A DNA stretch of 64,000 nucleotides from Maricaulis sp048270095 (GTDB lineage: Bacteria > Pseudomonadota > Alphaproteobacteria > Caulobacterales > Maricaulaceae). Positions within the stretch are counted from its first letter, which is position 1; each line of letters starts with the position of its first letter. The DNA lies in contig NZ_JBLWTL010000014.1 of assembly GCF_048270095.1 (NCBI RefSeq), forward strand, positions 1 through 64,000, in the 5' to 3' direction. The notes under the pieces were generated by a model. It did not search any database, was not told the origin of the DNA, and was given only the letters and a program-made list of their open reading frames with translations. Made by a program: the position numbers and the translations under genes. This document shows positions 34,218 to 43,385 of the stretch, piece by piece.

Positions 34218-35215
34218 CCGCGGCCCAGCGACGCTTCCCGCGCGGCGCGCAAACGGGCAAAATCCTCGCCTGCATGATGGCTCGAACGCGTCAATGGCGT
34301 CGCGGAGACCATCAGGAAACCCTTGGCCCGCGCAATCGTCTCATACGCCTTGAATTCTTCCGGCGTGACGAAACGCTCCACCGCCGCATGCTTGCGCGTC
34401 GGCTGCAGATATTGACCGATGGTGAGAAAATCGATGCCGGCGGAGCGCATATCGTCCATCACCTGCATCACTTCCTCCTTGCCCTCCCCGAGCCCGACCA
34501 TGATGCCGGATTTGGTGAATTGCTCCGGATCGCGATCCTTCACGCGTTCCAGCAATCGCAGGGAATGGAAATAGCGCGCGCCGGGACGGATCGACAGGTA
34601 GAGGCGCGGCACGGTCTCCAGATTATGGTTGAAGACGTCCGGCCTGGCATCAATCACGGCTTCAGCCGCACCGGGCTTGCGCAGGAAATCCGGGGTCAGG
34701 ATCTCGATCGTCGTGCCGGGCGCTGTGGCGCGAATTGCCTCGATCACATCGACAAAATGCTGCGCGCCGCCATCGGCCAGGTCATCGCGATCGACCGAAG
34801 TGATGACGACATGCTTCAACCCCATCTTGGCGACAGCTTCTGCGACGCGGCGCGGTTCATCGGCATCGACAGGACCCGGCAGGCCAGTCTTCACATTGCA
34901 AAAGGAGCAGGCGCGGGTGCAGGTATCGCCGAGGATCATGAAGGTCGCGTGCTTTTGCTCCCAACACTCACCGATATTCGGGCAACCGGCTTCCTGACAC
35001 ACCGTGACGAGCTCACCTTCGGTGACAATTTTCTGTGTCTCGGCAAACACCTTGCCCAATGGCGCCCGGACGCGGATCCAGTCCGGCTTTCGCAGAACCG
35101 GTGTATCGGCGCGCTTTTGCTTTTCCGGATGCCGCGCCGCACGCGCCTCGGTCGCGTTGGAGGACGCGGTGGACGGGGCGCCGGCAGGCGCGGTGTTGTC
35201 GATCAGATTGGCCAT
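34214..35215 (-). CDS. lipA: Lipoyl synthase
   Basis: The 333-residue radical SAM enzyme inserts sulfur into octanoyl groups to make lipoyl cofactors, which the PDH and OGDH complexes need. Two iron-sulfur motifs are visible: CQEAGCPNIGEC for the auxiliary cluster and CTRACSFC for the SAM cluster, as well as a conserved C-terminal SSHHAGEDF. The pdhB and pdhC genes in this window encode its likely substrates. Start ATG 35215 or 35224 cannot be decided, as neither has a clear ribosome binding site; the longer frame to 35296 is a leader artefact. Confidence 0.96.
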   Translation of the reverse strand: MANLIDNTAPAGAPSTASSNATEARAARHPEKQKRADTPVLRKPDWIRVRAPLGKVFAETQKIVTEGELVTVCQEAGCPNIGECWEQKHATFMILGDTCTRACSFCNVKTGLPGPVDADEPRRVAEAVAKMGLKHVVITSVDRDDLADGGAQHFVDVIEAIRATAPGTTIEILTPDFLRKPGAAEAVIDARPDVFNHNLETVPRLYLSIRPGARYFHSLRLLERVKDRDPEQFTKSGIMVGLGEGKEEVMQVMDDMRSAGIDFLTIGQYLQPTRKHAAVERFVTPEEFKAYETIARAKGFLMVSATPLTRSSHHAGEDFARLRAAREASLGRG

Positions 35216-35433
35216 GCCCGCCATGTAAGCCGGAGCGTCGAAGTGATCAAGCCGAGCCTGCCGTTTGTCGGGCCCCGGCCCGCCCCGGATCGGCACTGTC
35301 CGCGGACCGTCGTCGCTCCCGGTGCAGGCTCAAGGTTAACGAAATCCCAATTCAAGTTGTCAACTCAAAGGCTTGAGCCCAGATTTCGACATCTTGCTTA
35401 CCGGGTATTCATCATTCGGTGCGACATTGCGTC

Positions 35434-36621
35434 ATGCTTGATACCAAGACCCTCTCCACGGCTCTGATCCTGATCCTGATTATCGGGAGTGGGTTGCATC
35501 TCGTGAACTGGCGCATGCATCGCGACAATCCCGGTGCGAAGTGGTGGGCTCTCGGGCTTTGTGTCCAGACCTGCGGTGCGATTGCCACAGCGATCGCCAA
35601 TGCCAGCGGCGCCCCCTTGATGCCACTTTTGATGCTTTTCAATAGCCTCGCCCTCGGCGGCTTGGTGATGCTGGTCTATGGCACAGCCTGTTTTTCCGGC
35701 CACGCCCTGCCACGCGGCATCTATGCCGCACTCGGTGTCATCATCGTGGCGGGGATCGGCTGGGCCACCTTGATCGAACCGTCGGCAACGGCGCGCTTGG
35801 GCGTGTTTGGCCTTGTTCAGTTGATCAGCAATAGTCTGATCCTGTCGCGGCTGGGCTATATCGCACGCCGCGACGGGGCGATGGGCGTGGTCGTCCTGGC
35901 AGCCTCGGTCGTCAGCCTGTTTGTCTTGATGGGCAGCCTGATCACCTGGCAGCTCGTCTCCCAGCCGGAAATTGCGGGCTTGTACGCCAATAGCGATGTG
36001 CTTGTGCTGGCACTCCTGACGCTGATTGCCTGCAAGACCACCATGATATTCGGCTATCTCCTCCTCAGTTCCGGCTATTCGCAGGCGCGCCTGGAGCAAT
36101 TGGCACTGAGCGACCCCCTCACCAACCTGCCCAATCGGCGGGCATTCGAGCGCACGGTCACCCAGCGCCTGGCATCGGTACGCAAGACGGACCGGCTGAT
36201 CGCCCTTGCCATTTTCGATGTCGATCACTTCAAGCAAATCAATGACACTCACGGCCATGACGCTGGTGACGCTGTGCTGCGCCATCTCGCTCATGTCGCC
36301 ACCCTCGCCATCCGGCCGCAGGATTTTCTCGCGCGCGTGGGCGGTGAGGAATTTGCCGCTATTTTCGATGTCGAGGATGCCGCCGAACTGGTGAGTGCCA
36401 CCAACCGGTTACGGCTGGCAATCGAGGTCAATCATGCCCGGGTCAATGAGGCCGAAATTGCGGTGACCGTCTCGGTCGGCGCCGTGCTGGCCCGTTCAGG
36501 AGCCGGTCTCGACTTCAGCAGTCTCTATCGGGCTGCCGACCAGGCGCTCTACAGCGCCAAGGGCACGGGACGCAATCGAGTCGTGGTCGGCGAAGCGGAA
36601 CCGGTAGCACTCGCGGCCTGA
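35434..36621 (+). CDS. Membrane diguanylate cyclase, tandem paralogue 1
   Basis: The 395-residue protein has about seven hydrophobic segments in residues 5-215 and a GGDEF domain at about 220-385. The active site GGEEF is at 303-307, and RPQD (294-297) is the RxxD inhibitory site five residues before it. It should make c-di-GMP with product feedback. The N-terminal sensor fold is not a recognisable MHYT or MASE domain. ATG 35434 aligns with the start of the next gene, and GTG 35419 is five codons longer. It is divergent from lipA. Confidence 0.9.
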   Translation: MLDTKTLSTALILILIIGSGLHLVNWRMHRDNPGAKWWALGLCVQTCGAIATAIANASGAPLMPLLMLFNSLALGGLVMLVYGTACFSGHALPRGIYAALGVIIVAGIGWATLIEPSATARLGVFGLVQLISNSLILSRLGYIARRDGAMGVVVLAASVVSLFVLMGSLITWQLVSQPEIAGLYANSDVLVLALLTLIACKTTMIFGYLLLSSGYSQARLEQLALSDPLTNLPNRRAFERTVTQRLASVRKTDRLIALAIFDVDHFKQINDTHGHDAGDAVLRHLAHVATLAIRPQDFLARVGGEEFAAIFDVEDAAELVSATNRLRLAIEVNHARVNEAEIAVTVSVGAVLARSGAGLDFSSLYRAADQALYSAKGTGRNRVVVGEAEPVALAA

Positions 36622-36728
36622 CCGGCATTCGCACAGGATTAACGCTATTCTCAAAAACTGCGGCATTCAGTGTACCCCAACCGGCGCAGTCTACGCGATA
36701 TTCACGATCCCGGCGCGATACTGGCCGT

Positions 36729-37916
36729 ATGCTTGATACGATGTCCCTCGCTACAGCCCTCATCCTGATCCTGGTGATCGGGTGCGCGCTCCATGTCGTC
36801 AACTGGCGCATCCACCGCGACAGTGCCGGCGTTAAATGGTGGGCGCTGGGTTTGATCGTCCATACCACGGGACTGACGCTGTCCTTCTGGGAAAACAGTC
36901 TGGCGATCCATGTTCCGTTCTGGATCGTGGCAATCGGCACGGTATCGTTGTCGGGCAGCCTGATCCTGGTCTATGGCACAGCCAAATTCGCCGAACGCCC
37001 CCTACCGCCCGGCTTCTACATCGCGCTGGGCGGCTTCGCGGTGGGCGGGCTGAGCTGGTATGCCGTGATCGAGGATTCTGTGACCATGCGGGTCGTGATC
37101 TTCGCGGTGACCCTGCAACTCGCCAATCTATTGACCCTGACACGGCTCTATTTTATCGCCCGCCGGGACGGTCTGGCCAGCATTCTCGTGCTCGCATCAT
37201 CGCTGGGCAGCACGATCGTGCTGATGTCGGGATTGATCGCCTGGCATTTGCTGACCCAGCCTGACGTCGGCAATTTCTATGATGCAACCCCGGTCATGCC
37301 GCTCGCCATGCTGGGCCTCATGGCATCGGAGTGCACGGCCATTTTTGGTTACCTCCTGCTCAGCGCCGGCCAGTCCCAGGCCCGGCTGGAACGGCTCGCA
37401 CATCGCGACGCGCTCACGGATCTGCCCAATCGGCGCGCCTTCGAACAGGAAATCACCCAGCGGTTGAGATCAACGCGCAAGCATGACCAGCTCTTCGCAT
37501 TGGCGATACTCGATGTCGATTACTTCAAGAAAATCAATGATACCCACGGCCATGATGCCGGCGATGCGGTGCTGCGGCATCTCGCCAGCATCGCCACTGA
37601 TGCGGTTCGGCCCCATGATTTCCTGGCCCGTGTGGGCGGCGAGGAGTTTGCGGTGATTTTCGATGTCGAGGATGCGGCCGAACTGGTCATGGCCGCCAAC
37701 CGGTTGCGGCTGGCGATCGAGATCCAGCAGACCCGTTTCAACGACCGTGAAATTGCGCTGACGGTGTCGGTCGGCTGTGTTCTCGCCAGACCAGGGCCAC
37801 GACTCGATTTCGGCCAGCTTTATCGCGCCGCCGACCGCGCCCTCTACAAGGCCAAGACCACCGGCCGGAACCGGGTCGTGGTCGGTGAAGTCGAGGCGCT
37901 GGACCTCGCCGCCTAA
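36729..37916 (+). CDS. Membrane diguanylate cyclase, tandem paralogue 2
   Basis: This 395-residue protein aligns along its whole length with the upstream gene, starting with MLDTMSLATALILILVIG against MLDTKTLSTALILILIIG. It keeps GGEEF and the RPHD inhibitory site. The N-terminal membrane part differs more than the GGDEF part, as expected if the input changed after duplication. A 107-base gap separates the two genes, and its own promoter cannot be excluded. It is convergent with the DUF6702 gene, overlapping it by four bases. Confidence 0.9.
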   Translation: MLDTMSLATALILILVIGCALHVVNWRIHRDSAGVKWWALGLIVHTTGLTLSFWENSLAIHVPFWIVAIGTVSLSGSLILVYGTAKFAERPLPPGFYIALGGFAVGGLSWYAVIEDSVTMRVVIFAVTLQLANLLTLTRLYFIARRDGLASILVLASSLGSTIVLMSGLIAWHLLTQPDVGNFYDATPVMPLAMLGLMASECTAIFGYLLLSAGQSQARLERLAHRDALTDLPNRRAFEQEITQRLRSTRKHDQLFALAILDVDYFKKINDTHGHDAGDAVLRHLASIATDAVRPHDFLARVGGEEFAVIFDVEDAAELVMAANRLRLAIEIQQTRFNDREIALTVSVGCVLARPGPRLDFGQLYRAADRALYKAKTTGRNRVVVGEVEALDLAA

Positions 37917-38428
37917 TCGGTCGGGAAGCGCACCCGGACCGGCTCGCGCCGGCCGGGGCCCTGCATGGCCGTCCTGACCACGCTATCAATGGTGATATTC
38001 GTCATCATCACCTGATCCTCGAAAGTGTCAGCGAGCAGATCATTATCAACCACATAGGCCGAGGTGTCGGCCGGGGCCGGCGCGGCAAAATAGATCCACA
38101 GCAATTCGCCATCCAGCTCGGCACCGACATAGACCGGCTCCAGCAGGCGGCCATCGCCCTCGCCGATCCGGAAATGCGTTTGCGCATAGAGACCCGCTGC
38201 TGCGATACCCTCAGCGGAGGCGTACCACGCCTCTTCGTCCACCACTTCGGTCCCGATCGCTTCGAGCAGGTCATGGCCATAGACGCGATGGCTGATCTGC
38301 AATTCACCCGTCATGGCAGAGATGACGACCTCCGTGACACCGGCATGCACCCGGTGCGCCGCCGCCGGAGCCGCCATCAGGCAGGCTCCGGCAATGACGC
38401 ATGCAATGCTCCGGAGCAACGCGTGCAT
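37913..38428 (-). CDS. DUF6702-type exported protein
   Basis: The 171-residue protein has a signal peptide (about 1-24, ending PAAAHRVH) followed by a beta-rich domain containing QISHRVYGHDLLEA, as in DUF6702 proteins. No catalytic motif is visible. It starts two bases after the M1-like peptidase stop, so the two genes share an operon and a functional link is likely. DUF6702 is often found beside M1 peptidases, which supports but does not prove a partnership. Function unknown. Confidence 0.7.
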   Translation of the reverse strand: MHALLRSIACVIAGACLMAAPAAAHRVHAGVTEVVISAMTGELQISHRVYGHDLLEAIGTEVVDEEAWYASAEGIAAAGLYAQTHFRIGEGDGRLLEPVYVGAELDGELLWIYFAAPAPADTSAYVVDNDLLADTFEDQVMMTNITIDSVVRTAMQGPGRREPVRVRFPTD

Positions 38429-38430
38429 CG

Positions 38431-40872
38431 CTATTCCGGCCGCGCCCGGATCGAATCGCGCGTCACGCGTTGATCCTGGTCGGTCATCATGTTGGTGCCC
38501 GCCGGTGCTGTCGCGCGGTAGAGCTCAAGCCGGGTCGGCTCGATGCGGGGCGGGAAGTAATTGTCGGAACGATCGGCATCGGCCGTCTCCAGCAACGGAT
38601 CGAGCTCGACGGAGACGACTTCGCGCGTCGTCAGATAGGTCCAGGTGACCTGACGCGGATCATAGCGCCAGACCTCGGCCGGGATGCGGACGATTTCGGT
38701 GCTACCATTGGCGAAGGTGAATTCCAGGATGATCGGCATCACGACGCCGCCCTGATTGGTGAAGTCGAGATAATAGATGCGTTCATTCCCGGCCAAAAGC
38801 TCGGCCTCCCAATCCTCCAGATCTGCGCGATAGCTCGCATAGGCCTCGCGCTGGCGCGCTGTGACCGTCTGGGCATCATTGGCGGAATAGAAGTCCACCA
38901 CTTCCGGATTCTCGCTGGCATAGGTGGTCATGCCCGCTTCGCGATTGCGGCGCTGGGTGAGGCTCTCGGGCCGGGCTGTGATTTCGGCGCGTTCACGGGC
39001 GTTCTCAATGACGGGATCGCGCGTGTCGAGCGTGCCTTCGATCACCCGGTCGAGCGAGATGTCGACATGATCTGTGGAGTAGAACCAGCCGCGCCAGAAC
39101 CAGTCGAGATCGACCCCGGAGACTTCCTCCATGGTGCGGAAGAAATCATACGGTGTCGGGCGTTTGAAGCGCCAGCGGCGGGCATAGGTGCGGAAGGCTT
39201 CGTCGAACAATTCGCGCCCGAGGATCGTCTCGCGCAGCACGACCAGGGCGGCGGCCGGCTTGCCATAGGCGTTGTCTCCGAGCGACATAACCGAATCCGA
39301 CTGCGTCATGATCGGCATTTGCACCGATGACGCCATGTAATCGGCAATCAGGCGCGGATCACCCCGGCGTGACGGGAAGTCCACCTCCCACCGGCGTTCG
39401 GCCTGGAATTGCAGGAAGGTGTTGAGACCTTCATCCATCCAGGTCCACTGGCGCTCGTCGGAATTGACCGTCATCGGGAAATAGATGTGGCCGATCTCGT
39501 GGATGATGACGCCGATCAAACCGCGCTTCTGGACGCGCGAATAGGTCAGGTTTCCATCCTCATCGACGACCGGGCGCCCCGTGTACGAGCCGCCATTGAA
39601 GGTGATCATCGGGTATTCCATCCCGCCCTGGGGCCCGGCGATCGATTGCGCGACCGGATAGGGATAGGGGAAGGAAAAATCGGAATAGACCTCGAGCGTA
39701 TGGGCCACGGTACGGGTCGACCAGGTCGACCAGAGTGGCTCGCTCTCATTGGGGTAAAACGACATCGCCATTACGGTGTCAGGCGCAACGCCCTCGCCTT
39801 CCTGGCTGACGCCCATAGCATCCCAGATGAATTTGCGCGAACCAGCCCAGGCAAAATCCCGGACATTCTCGGCGCGGAAGCGCCAGGTAGCTTCAGAGCG
39901 GGTGCCGCGGCGCTCATTGGCACGCGCCTCGGCCGGGGTCTGGATGAAGACCGGAGCGCTGGCGGTCAGGGCCTCTTCGAGCCGGTCGCGCTGGGCCTGG
40001 GTGAGCACGTCTTCGGGGTTCTGAAGCTCGCCGGTGGCGGCGACCAGGAAATCCTGAGGCACGGTGATGGCGACATCATAATCGCCGAATTCGAGCGTGA
40101 ACTCGCCGCGTCCGAGGAAGGCCTTGGTATGCCAGCCTTCATAATCGGAGAAGGCCGCCGCGCGCGGGAACCATTGGGCGATCTGGAAGATACAATCGCC
40201 GCCGGTGGTTTCGGTTTCCTCGAAGCATTCCCACCCTGCGCGGCCACCCACGACGCTGGCCTCGATCAGGCGGTAATCCCATTCGATGTTCAGGATCACC
40301 GACTCCCCGGTTTCCAGCACATCATCGAGATCAACCCGCATCAACGTGTCGACAATGGTGAAGGGGACGGCATTGCCGTCGGTATCGGTCACCGAATGAA
40401 TATTATAGCCATAGCCGTCCTGGGCGATCTGATGACGGCGGCGCAGTGCAGCAGCGCTCATACCGTCAGGCGTGGATCCACCGACCCGGCCGGCCGTGCG
40501 GTCACCACCGCCGGTCGTTTCGGTCATCACCGCGATCGAGTCGGGGCGGAACCGGTTCTGGTCGAGCTGGAACCAGAGGAAGTCCAGCGTATCGGGCGCA
40601 TTATTGGTGTAGCTGATGGCCGCGGATCCGGTCAGAACCTTCTCGCGTTCATCGAGATGGATGCGGATATCGTAATCGACCTGTTGCTGCCAGTAATCGG
40701 GACCTGGTGCGCCGGTCGCGCGACGCTCGCGGGTCGGGGTGGGCCAGTCCTCGTCCTCAAGCTGACGAAAGGCGTCCTGCCAGTCATTGACGGTCTGGCG
40801 GATCGGCTGGGCAACTGCGACGTTCAACGTCGCAGCTGCCGCAGCCAAAGCGATCAGGTGAAGTGCGCGCAT
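38431..40872 (-). CDS. Exported M1-family-like zinc metallopeptidase
   Basis: The 813-residue protein has a signal peptide (about 1-21, ending VAVAQ). A beta domain at about 60-290 is followed by a catalytic core with GGMEYPM (417-422, corresponding to the GxMEN substrate motif) and HEIGH at 458-462. Glu481 in MDEGLNTF, 18 residues further on, completes HExxH-x18-E. These are the M1 aminopeptidase zinc and catalytic motifs. The long C-terminal part (about 600-813) is unassigned. It probably trims peptides in the periplasm or at the outer membrane. The gene is the first of a two-gene operon with the DUF6702 gene. Confidence 0.88.
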   Translation of the reverse strand: MRALHLIALAAAAATLNVAVAQPIRQTVNDWQDAFRQLEDEDWPTPTRERRATGAPGPDYWQQQVDYDIRIHLDEREKVLTGSAAISYTNNAPDTLDFLWFQLDQNRFRPDSIAVMTETTGGGDRTAGRVGGSTPDGMSAAALRRRHQIAQDGYGYNIHSVTDTDGNAVPFTIVDTLMRVDLDDVLETGESVILNIEWDYRLIEASVVGGRAGWECFEETETTGGDCIFQIAQWFPRAAAFSDYEGWHTKAFLGRGEFTLEFGDYDVAITVPQDFLVAATGELQNPEDVLTQAQRDRLEEALTASAPVFIQTPAEARANERRGTRSEATWRFRAENVRDFAWAGSRKFIWDAMGVSQEGEGVAPDTVMAMSFYPNESEPLWSTWSTRTVAHTLEVYSDFSFPYPYPVAQSIAGPQGGMEYPMITFNGGSYTGRPVVDEDGNLTYSRVQKRGLIGVIIHEIGHIYFPMTVNSDERQWTWMDEGLNTFLQFQAERRWEVDFPSRRGDPRLIADYMASSVQMPIMTQSDSVMSLGDNAYGKPAAALVVLRETILGRELFDEAFRTYARRWRFKRPTPYDFFRTMEEVSGVDLDWFWRGWFYSTDHVDISLDRVIEGTLDTRDPVIENARERAEITARPESLTQRRNREAGMTTYASENPEVVDFYSANDAQTVTARQREAYASYRADLEDWEAELLAGNERIYYLDFTNQGGVVMPIILEFTFANGSTEIVRIPAEVWRYDPRQVTWTYLTTREVVSVELDPLLETADADRSDNYFPPRIEPTRLELYRATAPAGTNMMTDQDQRVTRDSIRARPE

Positions 40873-40937
40873 GATCTATCTCCTGGCCAATGGGGCCGAT
40901 CTGTTCGGGATAGAGTTAGCGCGCCAGTTCGCTCAGG

Positions 40938-42260
40938 TCACCCCTCGCTGGCGGTTGCAGCGCCGGACGTGTCGGGCTCGGCTGTCCGGGCAGCGCCGCG
41001 ATGGCTGCGGTGTCCGAGGGCCAGGATCCAGGCTCCCAGACCGACGCAAAGCAGCAGGACACCGATGGTCGCGCCCAGCCCCGGCACGACGCCGAGGGCG
41101 AAAATCACCGCCATTACCAGCAGGAGCGAGAGTGCGCGCATTCCCAGGCCCAGCTCACCGGACTTCCGGTTGAAGACCATGTCGCCAACCGCAACACCGC
41201 CAAAGGCGAAGGCGAGGAAAAGAACGGGGAAATACAACAGCCAAAGCAACGGGATCAACAAGGCGCCGACTATCGTGAGTGCGAGCAGGATGGTGATCAT
41301 CACAAACACCACCGGCGACATGGCCAGGCTGATGAAGCCGATCACACCGGAACTCAGCGGCCGGCGTCGAAAGGCCGCAGCCACGGCAGAGACACCGCGC
41401 GGCGCAATCAGGACGGCGATGATGCCGAGCAGGAAGGCGCTGCCCGCAAAAGCCCCGCCCACGAAGCGGAATGGGGCACCGATCACGCCCCAGGGACCAT
41501 CGAAATCAATATCGATATCATCCCAGTGCTTGGCGCCGAAATTGAACATTTCGTACTCATAATCGACTGAGTCGATCACAGCACCGTCGGCGATGCTGGC
41601 CTCGACAGGGCTGCGGACGGTCAGCAAGCCCGCGATGCGTGCGGTGGACAGGATGGTGACCTCTTCGGCCCTCACATCAACATCACCGTCGAACACACCG
41701 GCAAGGGAAACGTGACCGCCCTCGATGTCCGTATCGCCATGTGCGGTGCCGAGAAACTCCACCGAACCCGCAACGACACGGCTGTCACCGGCGATAACGG
41801 TCCCGGATTCGATGATAACCTCGCCGCCCGCCGCGCGCAGATCACCACCGACATTTGCGGCGATCCGGACACTGCCTCCCGCCGCATTGAGCTCTCCGCC
41901 CGTTTCGCCAGCGATATTGACATCACCCCCGGCAGCGTTCAGCTCGCCGCCGATCCGCGCCACGATATTGACGTCTCCGCCGGCGATTTCGACGCTGCCA
42001 TCGACAACACCGCTCAGGTCGATATCGCCACCGAAGAACTCGACATCACCATGAACGTCGGCATCGATCCGGCCGTCGCCGGCGACTGCGAAGATATCGC
42101 CATCAATTTCGCCACGAATATTGAGCTCACCGCCCAGGAAGTGGATATCGTCGCCGCTGCCATTGATATTGACCTCGCCGCCAATCACCTGGGCAGTGCC
42201 CGCCGAAGCCAATGCGACACAGGCCAGCCCCGCGGCCATTATCTGCTTAAATCTGTACAT
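40938..42260 (-). CDS. Exported bactofilin-like repeat protein with C-terminal membrane helices
   Basis: The 440-residue protein has a signal peptide (about 1-23), then about 200 residues of short repeats such as GGDVNIxGxIGGELNAAGGSV, the right-handed beta-helix pattern seen in bactofilins and polymer-forming proteins. At about 255-415 are four or five hydrophobic helices, and then a small cytoplasmic tail. Classical bactofilins are cytosolic and lack both signal peptide and helices. So the helix should be periplasmic and anchored by the membrane part, which is inference. ATG 42260 has GGGAGAG about seven bases ahead; the GTG at 42263 is too close. Confidence 0.7.
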   Translation of the reverse strand: MYRFKQIMAAGLACVALASAGTAQVIGGEVNINGSGDDIHFLGGELNIRGEIDGDIFAVAGDGRIDADVHGDVEFFGGDIDLSGVVDGSVEIAGGDVNIVARIGGELNAAGGDVNIAGETGGELNAAGGSVRIAANVGGDLRAAGGEVIIESGTVIAGDSRVVAGSVEFLGTAHGDTDIEGGHVSLAGVFDGDVDVRAEEVTILSTARIAGLLTVRSPVEASIADGAVIDSVDYEYEMFNFGAKHWDDIDIDFDGPWGVIGAPFRFVGGAFAGSAFLLGIIAVLIAPRGVSAVAAAFRRRPLSSGVIGFISLAMSPVVFVMITILLALTIVGALLIPLLWLLYFPVLFLAFAFGGVAVGDMVFNRKSGELGLGMRALSLLLVMAVIFALGVVPGLGATIGVLLLCVGLGAWILALGHRSHRGAARTAEPDTSGAATASEG

Positions 42261-42304
42261 CACGACTCTCCCAGCGCCCCCCGGCGGTCAGATGGATGAT
42301 AAAT

Positions 42305-42325
42305 GGGTCGAGCCTGGCTCGACCC
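42305..42325 (-). terminator. Hairpin between two exported repeat genes
   Basis: GGGTCGAGC, loop CTG, GCTCGACCC is a perfect 9-bp stem between the 42340-43125 gene and the downstream gene. The trailing T-run is weak (ATTTATC on the minus strand), so attenuator or terminator are both possible. Confidence 0.5.
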
Positions 42326-42339
42326 GCTTCGGTTCAATT

Positions 42340-43125
42340 TCAGTCAAAGACAGAATCAACGTCCTTGCAATCACGGCCATTGCGCGGGACGAAAACGAGG
42401 TCGTCCACCTGCGCACCGGCCTGGATTTCCGGTTCGGCCTCTGCCCAGACGCGCAAGGTGCCATTGATGCGCGCTGTCGACGTCACGGTCACGGACCGGG
42501 CACAGACATCACCGCCATTCTGGATCAGGCCGGTGAGTTCGACCTCGCCATCGGTGGCGTCATAGTCACGTCGCCGCCGGATTTCGCCGACCGAGACCAC
42601 GCGCAGCTCGCCGGCAACACTGCCGCCGAGATGCACCCGATTGCCGTTGGCATTCAAACCATCACTGAAGTTGGCCGTCGAGGTCAGGCTCGCAGCGGCA
42701 ATCGAGGCCGGCCCGCCGATCTCGCCACTGACATCAAGCGATCCTGACGCCAGGCTGAGTTCGCCATCGACATCCGCATTCCAGTCGATATCGCCACCGG
42801 CGATCGAGGCTTCACCGCCCACATGGCCACTATAATCGATATCGCCGCCGGCAATCGACACATCACCGTCTACGTTGAGCTGGTCGGCATCAACATCGCC
42901 GGCGACCAGGCTGAGATCGCCGCCCAGGCGGCCGCGCAGATTGATGTTGCCACCGATGCGGCTGTAATCACCGTCACGGTTGAGGACGACATAGCCATCC
43001 TGCGTGCGCTCACTATGGAGCCGCTTCGCCTCGCCACCGCCATGGCCATCGTCAACAACGATGACGCAACCCGCGGTCGCCATTGCCGCGGCGAGTGCCG
43101 CGCTCATTGCCAGTGCCTTGCGCAT
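42340..43125 (-). CDS. Bactofilin-like repeat lipoprotein, cysteine-tailed
   Basis: The 261-residue protein has a lipoprotein signal (about 1-18) with ATAGC, a short polar segment and then repeats such as GGDLSLVAGDV, DGDVSIAGGDI and GGEASIAGGDI. The end contains a pair of separated cysteines, with GRDCKDVDS last. Its layout resembles the gene at 45088-45771. It should be anchored at the outer or inner membrane by its lipid and form a small beta-helix. ATG 43125 has GGAG seven bases ahead, and TTG 43137 lies in this site. The function is not recognised. Confidence 0.65.
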   Translation of the reverse strand: MRKALAMSAALAAAMATAGCVIVVDDGHGGGEAKRLHSERTQDGYVVLNRDGDYSRIGGNINLRGRLGGDLSLVAGDVDADQLNVDGDVSIAGGDIDYSGHVGGEASIAGGDIDWNADVDGELSLASGSLDVSGEIGGPASIAAASLTSTANFSDGLNANGNRVHLGGSVAGELRVVSVGEIRRRRDYDATDGEVELTGLIQNGGDVCARSVTVTSTARINGTLRVWAEAEPEIQAGAQVDDLVFVPRNGRDCKDVDSVFD

Positions 43126-43385
43126 TCCGGTCTCCAAATCTGTTACCCTGTCTGCTGACAGCGGTGAATTTCACGCTCCCCAACGTTGGCTCTGACCATA
43201 CATTATCGAAAAACGATATCAAGTAGATTTTTTGTTTATCGATAAATTTTTTCTGTATTTCAACAAATCGAACCGCTCCCCACCGGAGGCCATGACGCCA
43301 AAGCCCTTCCCTCTCGCGCCCGGACAGGTAAGATCGTCCACAATAATTAGCGCCGCGACAAAGCGGCGCGCCCGGGAGGACATGT

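Noticed and set aside
39409..41562. Long plus-strand open frame of 717 codons
   Set aside because: It lies antisense to the M1-like peptidase and the repeat-protein gene. The protein has no domain and a composition expected from reverse reading of a GC-rich gene. The minus-strand genes have clear motifs.
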